A stretch of DNA of 64,000 bases from Streptomyces sp. IMTB 2501 (lineage in GTDB: Bacteria > Actinomycetota > Actinomycetes > Streptomycetales > Streptomycetaceae), in assembly GCF_001953885.1 (NCBI RefSeq), contig NZ_MQUS01000022.1:62001-126000 (forward strand). Direction: 5' to 3'. The notes beneath the pieces are model-generated. The model ran no database searches. It had not been told where the DNA came from and worked only from the letters and a program-made list of their open reading frames with translations. Of the stretch, positions 9,922 through 19,626 are shown piece after piece; positions within the stretch are counted from its first letter, which is position 1; each line of letters starts with the position of its first letter. Both the position numbers and the translations under genes were made by a program.

Positions 9922-10770
9922 GGACGAACGCCACACTGACGTGGTGAAGCTCGACTCTGTCGCTGGTCAGGTGGACGGTGACCTTGCTGTCGATGAAGCG
10001 GACCGGGACGGATTAGGAGCACACCTTGACGGTGATCCGGCTGTAGAGGTCGACCCTCGGCTGGAAGGTCATCGCCGTCTCGAACGGCACCGGGGGCAGC
10101 GGCAACAGGTACGGGGCCTCGCGGGTGAAGTCCTGGCCGATCGTGCGGTTCCGCGAGCCGATCCGGCGGTTCAGCTCGCGCTCCTCGAACGCGGTGAACC
10201 GCAGGTTGAGATCCTCCAGTGCCGCTACTTTCGGTACCGGGGTGAGGTAGTTGCGCCAGAAGCAGCGGACCTGACCTTCCACTCCGCCCTTCTCGTGGGC
10301 GCCGCGCAGTCCTGGCTCGCAGTAGAACGGACTGAAGCGTAGAACTCGCGCAGGGCCGTCCGCTTCGGGTTCTCCTCCCGCAGCCGGCTGCAGAAGATGA
10401 CCTTGCGGACGGCCGGGGTGAGGTTGTTAGCGCCTGCCCGGCCGGCGCCCCGCCCAGCACGCACAGGGCGTGCACGTGGCCATCGAAGAACGCATGCTGC
10501 CCGCACGAGCGTGAGATCCGGTGTACTGCCCGGCCCGAGTAGGCCAGGCGGAAGGCGAACAGGTAGCACTTCAACCGCTGACCGGCCAGATCGACCCAGA
10601 CCTCCCCGAAGCCGACCTCGGTGTCCGCACCCTGCGCGTTGCGCCGGACCAGGTAGCTCTCGGCTGGCACCCCGTCCTCGTCGGCGATCGCCCGGCGGCG
10701 GGCGGTGACGAAGTTCCGCACCGTGGTGTAGGGCAGGGTGACGCCGAACTCCGCCGGCTCGCCACTGCGG
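9922..10770 (-). pseudogene. istA: IS21 IstA transposase remnant (central and C-terminal part)
   Basis: Blocks on the minus strand match IstA. Reading from 10770 these are TTVRNFVTARRRAI, GADTEVGFGEVWVDLAGQ, SGRAVHRISRSCGQ and HALCVLGG; then after frameshifts GQDFTREAPYLLPLP. An in-frame TAA near 10015 interrupts, after which SVPVRFIDSKVTVHLTSD continues the C-terminal domain. The N-terminus is missing where the element meets the recombinase gene. No IstB partner is visible. Confidence 0.75.
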
Positions 10771-10779
10771 ATCGCGAAG

Positions 10780-12827
10780 GAGATGGAGCGGGTCCGCGAC
10801 GGCGAGGCTGTCGCCCGACTCCGGGCCCTTGGGTCGGAGAGTACGGTCGGCGACTCCACCGTGCTACCCGCGATCGAGAAGATCGCGCTCATCATGGCAG
10901 CCAAGGGTGGCACGGTCGCCGACGTCACCCCCGGCGACTGCCTGGAACTGCTGAAGACCAGCCGCGAAGTGTTCCCCGGGCCGGCCAAATCCACCCGGCA
11001 CAGCCCGTTCTTCCACCAGCAGCGGCACTCCCTGGGAGTCTTCCCCGAGACCGCCCCCGCCTCGGCTCGCATGTTCAGCACGATGTTCCCCGGCCGGCTC
11101 ACCGTCGAGCAGCTCGTCGACCGCTACCGCCTGGCATGCGACCCGTCCGCGACCTGCTGGTCGACTACCTGAGGGAACGCCAGCCCTCCGTCGACTACAA
11201 CACACTGACCAGCCTCGCGACCGCGCTGGCACTGTGGTTCTGGAAGGACCTGGAGAACCACCACCCCGGCATCGACTCGCTCAGGCTGGCGCCGGACGTC
11301 GCCGCGGCCTGGAAGCGACGCCTGCAGACGCGGACCGTCCGCACCACCAACGAGCGCGGCGACGTCGTGGAGACCACGGTGGAGAGGGCCACTGCGTCCG
11401 ACACCCTGATGACAGTGCGGGCCTTCTACCTGGACCTCGCACAGTGGGCGCTCGACGAGCCGGCCCGCTGGGGTCCGTGGGCGGTCCCCTGCCCGGTCCG
11501 CGTCGACGACATCCAGCACCACCAGATGAAGTCCCGTCGAAAGGCCCGGATGGACCAGCGTAGTCGCGAGCGTCTGCCCGTCCTCCCGGCCCTGATCGAG
11601 GCCGTCGACCGGAACCGCAAAGCCGCAGCCGACCGCCTGGACACCGCCGGGCGCATCCAGCCCGGCGAGCTGTTCACCGCCGGCGGCCAAACGCTGCGGC
11701 GCGCGGTTCTCAAACGGCACTCGCCCCACCTCTGGGCGGAAGAGCCCGAGACCGGCCGACGCCGGAACCTGGCCCTGGAGGAGAGCAACGCCTTCTGGGG
11801 CTGGGCCGCGGTCGAAGCCGTGCGCATGACCGGAGTACGCATCGAGGAGCTGAGCGAGATCTCGCACCACAGCCTGGTCCGATACCGGCTGCCCAGCACC
11901 GGCGAGCTCGTGCCGCTGCTGCAGATCGTCCCTTCCATGACCGACGAGGAACGGCTCCTGGTCGTCTCCCCGGAACTCGCCGACGTACTCTCCGCGATCA
12001 TCTGCCGCATCCCCACCCTCGACGGCAGCGTCCCTCTCGTCATCGCCTACGACCGCCACGAGAAGGTCTGGGACCCGCCCTTGCCGCCGCTGTTCCAGCG
12101 CAAAATCCACCTTGAGGACCGGCCTATCCCCATCGACCGTATCCGCACTCTCCTCCAGGACGCACTCACCGCTACGGGGTTCACCGATGCGAGCGGCAGG
12201 CCGCTGCACTTCGCCCCGCATGACTTCAGGAGGATCTTCACCACCGACGCCGTCATGAACGGCACGCCGCCCCACATTGCCCAGCTGGTTCTGGGCCACC
12301 GCGACAGCAACACGACCATGGGTTACAAGGCGGTCTATCCCGAGGAGGCCATCAACGGGCACCGGGCGTTCATCGCCCGCCGCCGGGAACTTCGGCCCAG
12401 CGAGGAGTACCGCAGCCCGACCGAGCAGGAGAGGGAAGAGTTCCTCGGCCACTTCGAACGCCGGAAGGTCGCGCTCGGCGACTGCGGACGAGCCTACGGC
12501 ACCAGCTGTATCCACGAGCACAGCTGCATCCGATGCCCACTACTGCGGGCCGACCCGGCCCAACGACCGCGGCTGCTGGACATCCGTGACAACCTCATCG
12601 CCCGCATCGCCGAAGCCGAACGCGAAGGCTGGGGCGGAGAGGCCGAAGGTCTCAAGGTCAGCTTGGCTGCGGCGAACGCGAAACTCGCCCAGCTCGACAA
12701 CCTCATCGCCCGCCGCACCTTCGTGGTGGACCTCGGTATGCCTGCCTTCCCCGACGTTGCAGGACGCCATGTCACTACCGGCCCCAAGTTCCGGGTGTCG
12801 GAACCGAATGGCAGGGTGCGGCCGTGA
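10780..12827 (+). pseudogene. Large tyrosine recombinase, 5'-truncated and frameshifted
   Basis: The 3' two thirds (from about 11136) form a long intact frame with the tyrosine-recombinase catalytic set: Arg in TGVRIEELSE, HDFRR, LGHRDSNTTM and the Tyr of GYKAVYPEE. A C-terminal Cys cluster follows (CGRAYGTSCIHEHSCIRCPL) and then a helical region. The 5' part lies in another frame (TVEQLVDRYRLAC) and joins after a one-base shift near 11135. The extreme N-terminus is lost at the IS21 junction. Large integrases with this Cys tail occur on Streptomyces mobile islands. As written it is not functional. Confidence 0.75.
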
Positions 12828-12849
12828 ACACCACCGACTTCTGGGCGGT

Positions 12850-13965
12850 TCAGGCTATGAGCAGGCGGAGGCCGAGGTCTGCCGCGTCGAGGTCGGCGAG
12901 GTCGCTGTTGCGCTCGGCCCACCGGCCGGATTCGAGGTCGTCGCTGAGGCTTCGCACCGCCCGCTGCTCGGCCTCCGGCCCGACCCTCGTCCACACCGAC
13001 ATCGCACGGCGCACGTGATCCTCCAGGTACGCCCCCGGTCGGCGCCAGTACGCCTCGAACAAGCCATCAGCGCAGTCCCACGGGATGGGCACCGGCTCGG
13101 CGCGGGCGCCGATCGCGTCGGCCATCCCAGCAAGCGAGGGAAAATCTGCGAGGACGGCGGCGAATTCGGGCAGGTAGTCGCGGGTGAGCCAGAACCGGTC
13201 CTGCCATCCGGGCTCGTCGGTGTCGAACGTGAGCACTACCACGCGGCGGGCCACGCGCCGCATCTCGCGCAGCCCCGCTATCGGGTCCCCCCAGTGGTGA
13301 ACGGTGGAGACGGCCATCGCGACGTCGAAGGACTGGTCCTCGAACGGCAGGCTCTCCGCGGCGGCGGCCACGCACGGCGCCGAGCCGGCAGGCCGCTGCC
13401 CTCGCATGACCGCCGATGGCTCCACCGCGGTCACGTTGCGATCAGCAGGCTCGTAGGAGCCGGTGCCGGCTCCGACGTTCAGTACCGTCTGCGCGTCCCC
13501 GAGCGCGTCCCAGATCTGCGCGGCGATCCGCGGCTCGGTACGCCGTGTCGCGGTGTAAGCGCCGCCGATCGCGTCGTACAGCCGTGCGCCGAGCATCTCC
13601 AGTTGCTCCTCCGGTGTCACCTTCAGTCCCTTCGCCCGTGCCTCAAGTTCCCTGTCGATGGCTGCCACCATGGCGTCAGCGTGGTCGCGCTGTTCCAGCA
13701 GCAGGCCGCGCAGTCGGCGCAGGTGCGCGACCGCGTCGGTGGAACGGTCGCCGACCAGGTCCGCGACCTCCCGCAGCCCGAAGCCCAACCGCCGGTAGGC
13801 CAGCACCTCCCGCAGTCGCTCCACGTCGCCCGCCGAATAGGCCCGGTACCCGGCTGCAGTTCGCGTCGACGGCCGTACGAGCCCGATCTCGTCATAGTGA
13901 TGCAGCGTGCGGACGCTCACGCCAGCCAGCTCGGCCACGCGTCCTACGGTCCAGTGATCCTCCAC
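12850..13965 (-). CDS. MerR-type regulator fused to a SAM methyltransferase
   Basis: This is a 371-aa fusion. Residues 1-75 form a MerR winged helix (WTVGRVAELAGVSVRTLHHY, then DEIGLVRP). A helical linker follows to about 130. The C-terminal part is a class I methyltransferase with motif I NVGAGTGSY and later VAMAVSTVHHWGDP. The MerR part would bind an inverted-repeat promoter; the second domain may methylate a small molecule or act as its sensor. I chose GTG 13965 because the conserved text starts directly there. The protein is intact while its neighbours on both sides are IstA remnants. Confidence 0.75.
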   Translation of the reverse strand: MEDHWTVGRVAELAGVSVRTLHHYDEIGLVRPSTRTAAGYRAYSAGDVERLREVLAYRRLGFGLREVADLVGDRSTDAVAHLRRLRGLLLEQRDHADAMVAAIDRELEARAKGLKVTPEEQLEMLGARLYDAIGGAYTATRRTEPRIAAQIWDALGDAQTVLNVGAGTGSYEPADRNVTAVEPSAVMRGQRPAGSAPCVAAAAESLPFEDQSFDVAMAVSTVHHWGDPIAGLREMRRVARRVVVLTFDTDEPGWQDRFWLTRDYLPEFAAVLADFPSLAGMADAIGARAEPVPIPWDCADGLFEAYWRRPGAYLEDHVRRAMSVWTRVGPEAEQRAVRSLSDDLESGRWAERNSDLADLDAADLGLRLLIA

Positions 13966-14059
13966 GGCACCGACTATGCAGCCTGACGCCACGTGAGGGT
14001 CAAGAGCCTCACTCACGGGAGCAAGGGTCGAACGCGAAGCAGCGGTCCAAGGCGATTCC

Positions 14060-14840
14060 TGCAAGCCAGGGCGACGGTCTGGTTCAGAGAAGGCAACGGC
14101 GTGAGGTAGTTGCGGCGGAAATGGCCGACCTAGCCCTCGACCGCGCCCTTCTCGTGGGCGTCGCGCAGACCCGGCTCGCTGTAGGACGGGTGAACCCGTA
14201 GTACTCATGGAAGTTGGTCCAGCGCGGGTTCTCCTCCCGCGAGCGGCTGCGCAATGCCACTTTCTTCACGGCCGGGGTGAGGCTGTCCTGATGGATTTCA
14301 CCGGTCATCACGCCGCCCAGCGTGGTCAGCGCGTGGACGTGTCCTTCGAAGAACGCCGGCTGACCGCACGAGCGCGAGATGCGGAGCACGGCCTTGCCCG
14401 AACAGGCCAGCCGGAAGGCGAACACATAGCAGCGAGCGCGCTGCCCGGCCAGGTCCACCTGGACGTCCCCGAAGTCGACCTCGGTGTCCGCACCGAGCGC
14501 GTTGTGCCGGGTCACGAACGCCTCGACAGGAGCCCTCGCATGGGCTGCGATCTCCTTGCGCCGGGCCGCGACGAAGTCCCGGACCGTCGGGTACGGTGTG
14601 CTGCTCGCGCGGAGCCTCCAGATCAGCCCGCAGCCAAGCATCGACCGTCTTCTTGTACGGTTCCATCCGAGGTGACGTTCTCACCGGCTGGCGATGCGGG
14701 GTGGGAACCGGCGAGGAAAGTGCCTCACGGACCAGCCGACGGTGAACGCCGTACTTCCGCGGCGGGGCCCGGATCGACAGCTGCCGTTGCCAGCTGTCCC
14801 GCCGGATCCGGTCGAACAACTCCTGCTTGGACAAAGACAT
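14060..14840 (-). pseudogene. istA: Second IS21 IstA remnant (N-terminal and central part)
   Basis: From ATG 14840 the frame reads MSLSKQELFDRIRRDSW, the IstA helix-turn-helix start. It shifts frame near 14600 and continues TVRDFVAARRKEIAAH, GADTEVDFGDVQVDLAGQ, ISRSCGQPAFFEGHVH. The C-terminal domain is missing after about 14060. It is similar to, but clearly diverged from, the remnant at 9922-10770, so these are two separate IS21 insertions and not one split copy. Confidence 0.75.
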
Positions 14841-15023
14841 CCATAGCACCGCCCTCGCCGGAGACCACACGAATCGTCTCACCGTAAGAGCCGAGGTGGC
14901 GCCACCTCGTCCCGTCACCATCCCTCAATGCACCGTGCGACCCACCAACTGGGGCCGTTGGAAGCCAACATGTCGGGGCCACTGAACAACGTCACAGCCC
15001 CACATGAGGATTCGTCGTCAGCG

Positions 15024-15314
15024 TCAGCGCTCGCGGATCCTTGACCACCACCAGCCGCCCACCGTCCATTCGTTCACCGGCCCAGGGTCCGGCAGAGTGC
15101 GACGCTCGAACTCGTCGTCTATGCGAGCAATCAGAAGGCCAAGATCACGCCGAGCACCGCGAGGGAGGCGGAGCATGGCCTCCTCCAGATCATCGCGGGC
15201 ATACTCCAACTCCAGCCCGGGCCGCCAGACCTGGGACGCGTTCAGATGACGGCCGGATTGCTTGAAGGCCGATTCGAAACGGGCGAGGGCGTCCGCAACC
15301 GCATCAGTCCACAT
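15024..15314 (-). CDS. Hypothetical protein, 96 aa
   Basis: This is a small helical protein from MWTDAVADALARF to a Trp-rich end (GGWWWSRIRER). It has no signal peptide or membrane segment. I set the start at ATG 15314; the frame stays open upstream, but its composition changes there. Not recognised; it looks like a small cytosolic Streptomyces protein. There is no close partner gene. Confidence 0.5.
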   Translation of the reverse strand: MWTDAVADALARFESAFKQSGRHLNASQVWRPGLELEYARDDLEEAMLRLPRGARRDLGLLIARIDDEFERRTLPDPGPVNEWTVGGWWWSRIRER

Positions 15315-15734
15315 CCACTCGTCTTCGACACGGCGGACAGCTGAACGCGTCCTCGCGGAAACACCGCGGATCCGCCGAACTGCAACATGTCTGCGAGGCC
15401 GCCACCGCTCAGCGCGGACGGCCTTCGGGCACCTACGCGGCATCGCCCTTGCTGATCAACATGACAACATCCTGCCACGAACGGCGCTGGCTCCACAGGC
15501 ACGATCGAACTCCCCGCCACCTCGGGTGCTCTTACGTCTCACCAACATTCACGCACGCTCCGGGCAATGCGCGACGCCGAAACCCACTGACAAATGCGCG
15601 CGCTTAAAACCTACGTAGCCACCGTAGCGCTGGCCGGTTCCGAGAATCCGTGCGGCTTTGTGGGGGAGAGGTGGCTGGTCTCTCCATCCCGGCCATCGTG
15701 CGGCGTCTGGCGCGCCGGGAGTTCGTCGATCCCT
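15315..15734. other. No gene recognised
   Basis: Frames on both strands are short and biased like shadows. Nothing supported. Confidence 0.3.
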
Positions 15735-16248
15735 TCAACCAGAGGCCGCGGTCGTACGGTATTCCGCCTGCGGCGCGGTTCGGCGCCTGCAGTCAGGACG
15801 GTGAGGAGCGGCGGGAGGCTCCCCGAGGAGGAAGCGTTTCCAGCGCTGCTGACGGTGACGGCCAGCGCTGCCGCGCCGGTACTCGTAACCATCAGGCAGC
15901 TCAAAGTCGGGCAGGAGCCCGTGCCCCAGCGCACTGATGAAACGGTCGACGGTGCTGTAGCCGAGGATCCGGGCTGCTTCGGCCGGCGCAGACCAGGTCC
16001 ACGTTCTCGTTTTGGTCGTCCGGCGACAGTACACCGCGCTTGCGGGCGACGGCGACGACGGTGGCCCGACGCCATTTGTTGCGGCCCGGGCTGTGGCTGC
16101 CTTCTTCCTTCACCTGGGCGTCGGGCTCGGGCAGTTCGGGGATGCGCCCCTGGTAGAGGGCGCTGGAGAAGGAGGCCGTGCTGCTGTAGACGAGCAGGCT
16201 GGCGACCTCGGATGTGCCGAGGAACTCGTTGGGATCCCCGCCGGCCAA
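15735..16248 (-). pseudogene. Tandem helix-turn-helix protein, frameshifted
   Basis: The first unit reads FLGTSEVASLLVYSSTASF ... GRIPELPEPD ... WRRATVVAVARKRG. After a shift near 16000 a second copy of the same unit appears in another frame: APAEAARILGYSTVDRFISA ... GLLPDFELPDG. Both look like AlpA/excisionase-style DNA-binding domains. The second copy then decays. The duplicated unit makes the architecture clear although the protein is broken. Confidence 0.6.
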
Positions 16249-16317
16249 AATCGGAGGCAGCGGTGCCGCAGGGGCGGAGCTGCGCCGGCCCTTGCCGGGG
16301 CGGTTGGTCGCCCAGGG

Positions 16318-17307
16318 TCAGGCTTGGCGGGCGTAGGACGTGAGGCGATCGGCGAGTGCGATGACGAGGTCGCGCAGTTCATCGGGGCGCTCGATGACGA
16401 ACGGCCGGTCGAGTGAGGCCAGTACCGGAGGCAGCCAGGCGAGCCGCTCCACCCGCAGCTCGACGCGCAGCCAGCGCTCGGTCGCCCGGTCCTGGCCTGC
16501 CACCGCCGCGTACTCCTCCAGGCTCGCGACGCTGGCGGGGAGGTGGGCGCGGATCTGCTCAACCGTCCCGTGGATGCGCAAGGTCACCTCATGCCGGTAT
16601 TCGGCCGTGGCGAATGCTGACAACACCCGCTGTGCCGGACCGGGACCCACGGGCGTTTCGAATGAGCCGGGCAGGATCCTCGCGTCTGCGATGCGATCGA
16701 GCCGGAACGTTCGGTCCTCGCCGATCCGGGCGTCCTCGCCCGTGACGTACCACCGGCCCGAGTGGGCGACGATCCCGTAGGCGTGCAGCGTGCGTTCGCT
16801 GCGCCGTCCGTCGCGGTCGGTGTAGCGGATCGAGGCGGGTCGGCGGTGGCGCACTGCATCGGCGATGGTGAGCAGGACCTCAGCGTCCGGGGTGTCGAAA
16901 TCACCGGGCTGATCCGTGAAGGCGAGAGCTTCCAGGAGCGTGTCGAGCCGACGGGCGATGTGTTTGGGCAGCACCCGACGGATCTTCGCCGATGCCGTCT
17001 CGTTTGCCGTGCGCTCCGTCGTCGTCAACCCTGCTCGGCGGCCGACGACCAGGCCGAGCAGCACGGCCAGAGCCTCGTCGTCGCTGAGCATGAGCGGAGG
17101 CAAGCGGTACCCGGGGGCGAGCCGGTACCCGCCGTAGCGCCCGCGCACCGATTCCACGGGCACGTCCAGGTCGATCAGCTGGTCCACATACCGCCGCACG
17201 GTGCGCCCTTCGACGCCGAGCCGGTCGGCGAGTTCGGCCACCGTCCGGGTGCCGCCCGACTGCAGCAGCTCCAGGAGTGTCAGCACGCGGCCGGTGGGTC
17301 GAGACAT
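16318..17307 (-). CDS. YafY-type HTH plus WYL-domain regulator
   Basis: This 329-aa regulator has an N-terminal winged HTH (GTRTVAELADRLGVEGRTVR, about residues 20-40). The linker YGGYRLAPGYRLPPLMLSDDE is typical of the family. The WYL-like sensor follows (RRSERTLHAYGIVAHSGRWY, near 165-190), then a C-terminal WCX region. WYL proteins sense nucleic acid or small ligands. It is divergent from the VOC gene at 17400 with a 92-bp gap, so it probably controls that gene. Confidence 0.9.
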   Translation of the reverse strand: MSRPTGRVLTLLELLQSGGTRTVAELADRLGVEGRTVRRYVDQLIDLDVPVESVRGRYGGYRLAPGYRLPPLMLSDDEALAVLLGLVVGRRAGLTTTERTANETASAKIRRVLPKHIARRLDTLLEALAFTDQPGDFDTPDAEVLLTIADAVRHRRPASIRYTDRDGRRSERTLHAYGIVAHSGRWYVTGEDARIGEDRTFRLDRIADARILPGSFETPVGPGPAQRVLSAFATAEYRHEVTLRIHGTVEQIRAHLPASVASLEEYAAVAGQDRATERWLRVELRVERLAWLPPVLASLDRPFVIERPDELRDLVIALADRLTSYARQA

Positions 17308-17399
17308 GTTCGCAGCCTAGCGCGAATACAGGACCGATTCTGTCCGCTATTTCTCCTAGCCTGCGTCGTGCACGCCTACAGCACAGCCAAGGAGATCCC

Positions 17400-17798
17400 A
17401 TGGACTTCGTCTCGATTCGCATCATCACCAGCGACGTAGCGCGCCTCGTCGAGTTCTACGAGCGAGCCACCGGGGCGCGGGCGACGTGGGCCACCGAGGA
17501 CTTCGCCGAGCTCAAGACCGCGGGCGCCACCCTCGCGATCGCCGGCACCCGCACCGTCCCGCTGTTCGCCCCGGGCTCCGCCCGCCCGGCGGACAACCAC
17601 AGCGTGATCACCGAGTTTCTCGTCGACGATGTGGACCGAGTTCACCAGAACCTAACCGGCTTCGTCACCGACTTCGTCAACGGGCCCACCACGATGCCCT
17701 GGGGCAACCGGTCGCTGCTGTTCCGCGACCCCGACGGCAACCTCGTCAACTTCTTCACCCCCATCACCCCGGCGGCCATCGAAAAGTTCGCACGTTGA
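17400..17798 (+). CDS. VOC (glyoxalase/bleomycin-resistance fold) protein
   Basis: This 132-aa single VOC unit of two beta-alpha-beta-beta-beta halves runs from MDFVSIRIITSDVARLVEFY to GNRSLLFRDPDGNLVNFFTP. The closing motif RDPDGN is typical. Members bind metal and act as lyases, dioxygenases or binding proteins, so the exact reaction cannot be called. An AAGGAG ribosome binding site precedes ATG 17400. It is divergent from the WYL regulator and followed by a strong terminator hairpin, so it is a single-gene unit. Confidence 0.88.
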   Translation: MDFVSIRIITSDVARLVEFYERATGARATWATEDFAELKTAGATLAIAGTRTVPLFAPGSARPADNHSVITEFLVDDVDRVHQNLTGFVTDFVNGPTTMPWGNRSLLFRDPDGNLVNFFTPITPAAIEKFAR

Positions 17799-17819
17799 CG
17801 CCACGCACTGCCGCTCATG

Positions 17820-17847
17820 CGGGAGCCCTGAGATTCCAGGGCTCCCG
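17820..17847 (+). terminator. Hairpin terminator after the VOC gene
   Basis: A perfect 11-bp stem, CGGGAGCCCTG / CAGGGCTCCCG, with a 6-base loop starts 22 bases after the VOC stop. There is no U-tract, as is usual in Streptomyces. Confidence 0.75.
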
Positions 17848-18108
17848 GTGAACGCGATCGCCGAGTCCAGGAGCGCCACCAGCAGGGGAGATCGGAACGC
17901 ACCGCTGACCTGCGAAGGACGACTGCGCTTGTGCCTGCGGACCGACGCCGGTCAGCCGATCGCACACGTCGCCGGGGAAGCCGGGATCTCCCGCCGCTGC
18001 CTGGTCAAGTGGTACGCCCGCTGGCGCGCGCACGGCGAGAACGGACTGCTCGACCACTCCTCGCGCCCAGTCACCAGCCCTGCCCCCACCCTCGGATCGA
18101 CTGGTCGG
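17848..18108 (+). pseudogene. IS481-family transposase N-terminal fragment
   Basis: The HTH region RNAPLTCEGRLRLC ... GEAGISRRCLVKWYARWRAH ... GLLDHSSRP is the start of an IS481 transposase. The catalytic domain is absent. The fragment stops where the GNAT fragment on the other strand ends, so the insertion or a deletion removed part of both. Confidence 0.75.
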
Positions 18109-18199
18109 TGAATTGGACGGCGGCCCGCTGTGGGCGTCGGACAACAACACCGACAACCCGATCGCTGTCGAGGAGCCGGCGACTGCGGCTCCGGTTGCT

Positions 18200-18420
18200 G
18201 AAGAGGTACACGGGGAGAAGGAGTCCCGCAGCCGCTGCCATACCCGGTGCTCGTCATAGCGCCCAAGGCGTTCCAGGCCCGCACGCATGACTGTGGCCCG
18301 CAACTCCGCGATCCCGTCGATGTCCGCTGCCACCGCAGAACGCAGCACCCAGCCTGCGTTGTGCACCGAGGTGGTCCGTGCAGGCGCTGCCACGTCCGAT
18401 CGCGTAGCGCTCCCCGTCAC
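18200..18420 (-). pseudogene. GNAT acetyltransferase N-terminal fragment
   Basis: From ATG 18420 the frame reads GWVLRSAVAADIDGIAELRA and GLERLGRYDEHRVWQRLRDS, the first strand and helix pair of GNAT N-acetyltransferases. It loses similarity near 18200, before the acetyl-CoA-binding motif. It is truncated at the IS481 junction. Confidence 0.6.
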
Positions 18421-18651
18421 CCCAGCATCCTTGGTCGGAGTATCTCAGTCCGCCTGCCCTGAACAGACACATGGGCATCTCAACCCGAACTACCCAATCC
18501 CACTGCGGCCTCAATCGCGCTGCGTCATCCTGCTCAGCTGTGGCGACGGTGACGAACGTCTCCGGTCACTACACCTCCAGCGGTCGCAACGAACGTCACC
18601 GCACATCAAGCTGCCAGGACCGCCGATCCAGCCAACCTATGCGGTCACAGC

Positions 18652-19626
18652 CTAGGTGCGCGGCTCTGGCTGGTCGTCGGTGGTTGATCCGTGGGCCAGG
18701 TCCAGGCCGAGCCGGGTCGGGTGGTGGTGGACTGTTTGGCCGTTGCGGGTGGTGGCGATGAGCCCGGAGTCGCGAAGGACGGATGCGTGTCGCGATGCGG
18801 CTGCGGCGGAGACACCGAGGGTTGCCGCGAGCTGGCCGGTGGTCAAGGCCGGTGTTCTGACCACGGTGACTAGTGTCGCTGCTCTGGTCGTGCCCAGGAG
18901 CGACTGCAGGGCCTGGGGCGGGGTGTGGAGTTCGGGGTCCCGTGTGAGGGGAGCCGCGGTTGCGGGGTAACTCACGATCACCACATCGGCGAGGGGGTTG
19001 AAGGTGATCCGGGTGGCCAGTGCGGAGGGCTGGAAGATCAAGGGTCGTCCTTCGAGGGATTCCACGGCGTCGACGAGAGTGTTCAGGCGCAGGTGACGAC
19101 CGTCCCAGCTGACGGACGGATGTATGGAGCGCAGCAGGCCGTCAGGGCCGCCGATGGCGGCATGGGTCCGCGCCCTCGCGGATGCGGTTGCGACGATGGA
19201 GGCGACGCGTCGGCGGTACGGATCCAGAGCGGTGGCGCGCAGACCGGTCAGTATCTGGTTCAGAGCGGAAACCGCGCGTGGGTGGCCGTCAGCCAGCCCA
19301 CGTGTGAAGGGTGTTAACGCGCTGGATCGGGCCAGGTCCCGCAGGTGAGCGACCGCGGGTGGGGACTCCGGATGGATCGCTGTCGGTGCCGGTTGGGCCG
19401 CTTCGTCGAAGAATGCCGGCAGGTAGAGATCCGTGTACAGGTCGAACAGCCTGCTGTGATACGGGTTCCAGTTGCGGGTGACCTCGAGTCGCCATGCTGA
19501 AAGGTGTCGGGCTGGCGCCCGCTGGGCCAAGTGTGCTCCGCCCAAGGCGAGTTCATATCCGAAGTCAGGTGCGTCGGCGACCTGCATCCGTTCGAGGTCG
19601 TCGGTCTTCAGGCGGATCTCTATCAA
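18652..19626 (-). CDS. ArsR-type winged-helix regulator, 324 aa
   Basis: Residues 1-230 form a helical N-terminal domain common to large Streptomyces ArsR-like regulators (opens MIEIRLKTDDLERMQVADAP). The winged helix is near 245-300: ALTTGQLAATLGVSAAAASR, HASVLRDSGLIATTRNG. There is no metal-binding Cys pair, so it is unlikely to be a metal sensor. It stands alone, upstream of and facing away from the secreted-protein cluster. Confidence 0.85.
   Translation of the reverse strand: MIEIRLKTDDLERMQVADAPDFGYELALGGAHLAQRAPARHLSAWRLEVTRNWNPYHSRLFDLYTDLYLPAFFDEAAQPAPTAIHPESPPAVAHLRDLARSSALTPFTRGLADGHPRAVSALNQILTGLRATALDPYRRRVASIVATASARARTHAAIGGPDGLLRSIHPSVSWDGRHLRLNTLVDAVESLEGRPLIFQPSALATRITFNPLADVVIVSYPATAAPLTRDPELHTPPQALQSLLGTTRAATLVTVVRTPALTTGQLAATLGVSAAAASRHASVLRDSGLIATTRNGQTVHHHPTRLGLDLAHGSTTDDQPEPRT

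Noticed and set aside
11124..12521. A 465-codon minus-strand frame opposite the recombinase
   Set aside because: The opposite strand carries the recombinase catalytic residues in order; this frame has none.
9922..14840. A single IS21 element split by the recombinase and MerR genes
   Set aside because: The two IstA remnants overlap in the same central region and differ in sequence, so they are separate insertions.
17308..17399. An operator palindrome between the WYL and VOC genes
   Set aside because: Only a GGAC/GTCC pair with a 7-base gap is visible; too short to claim.
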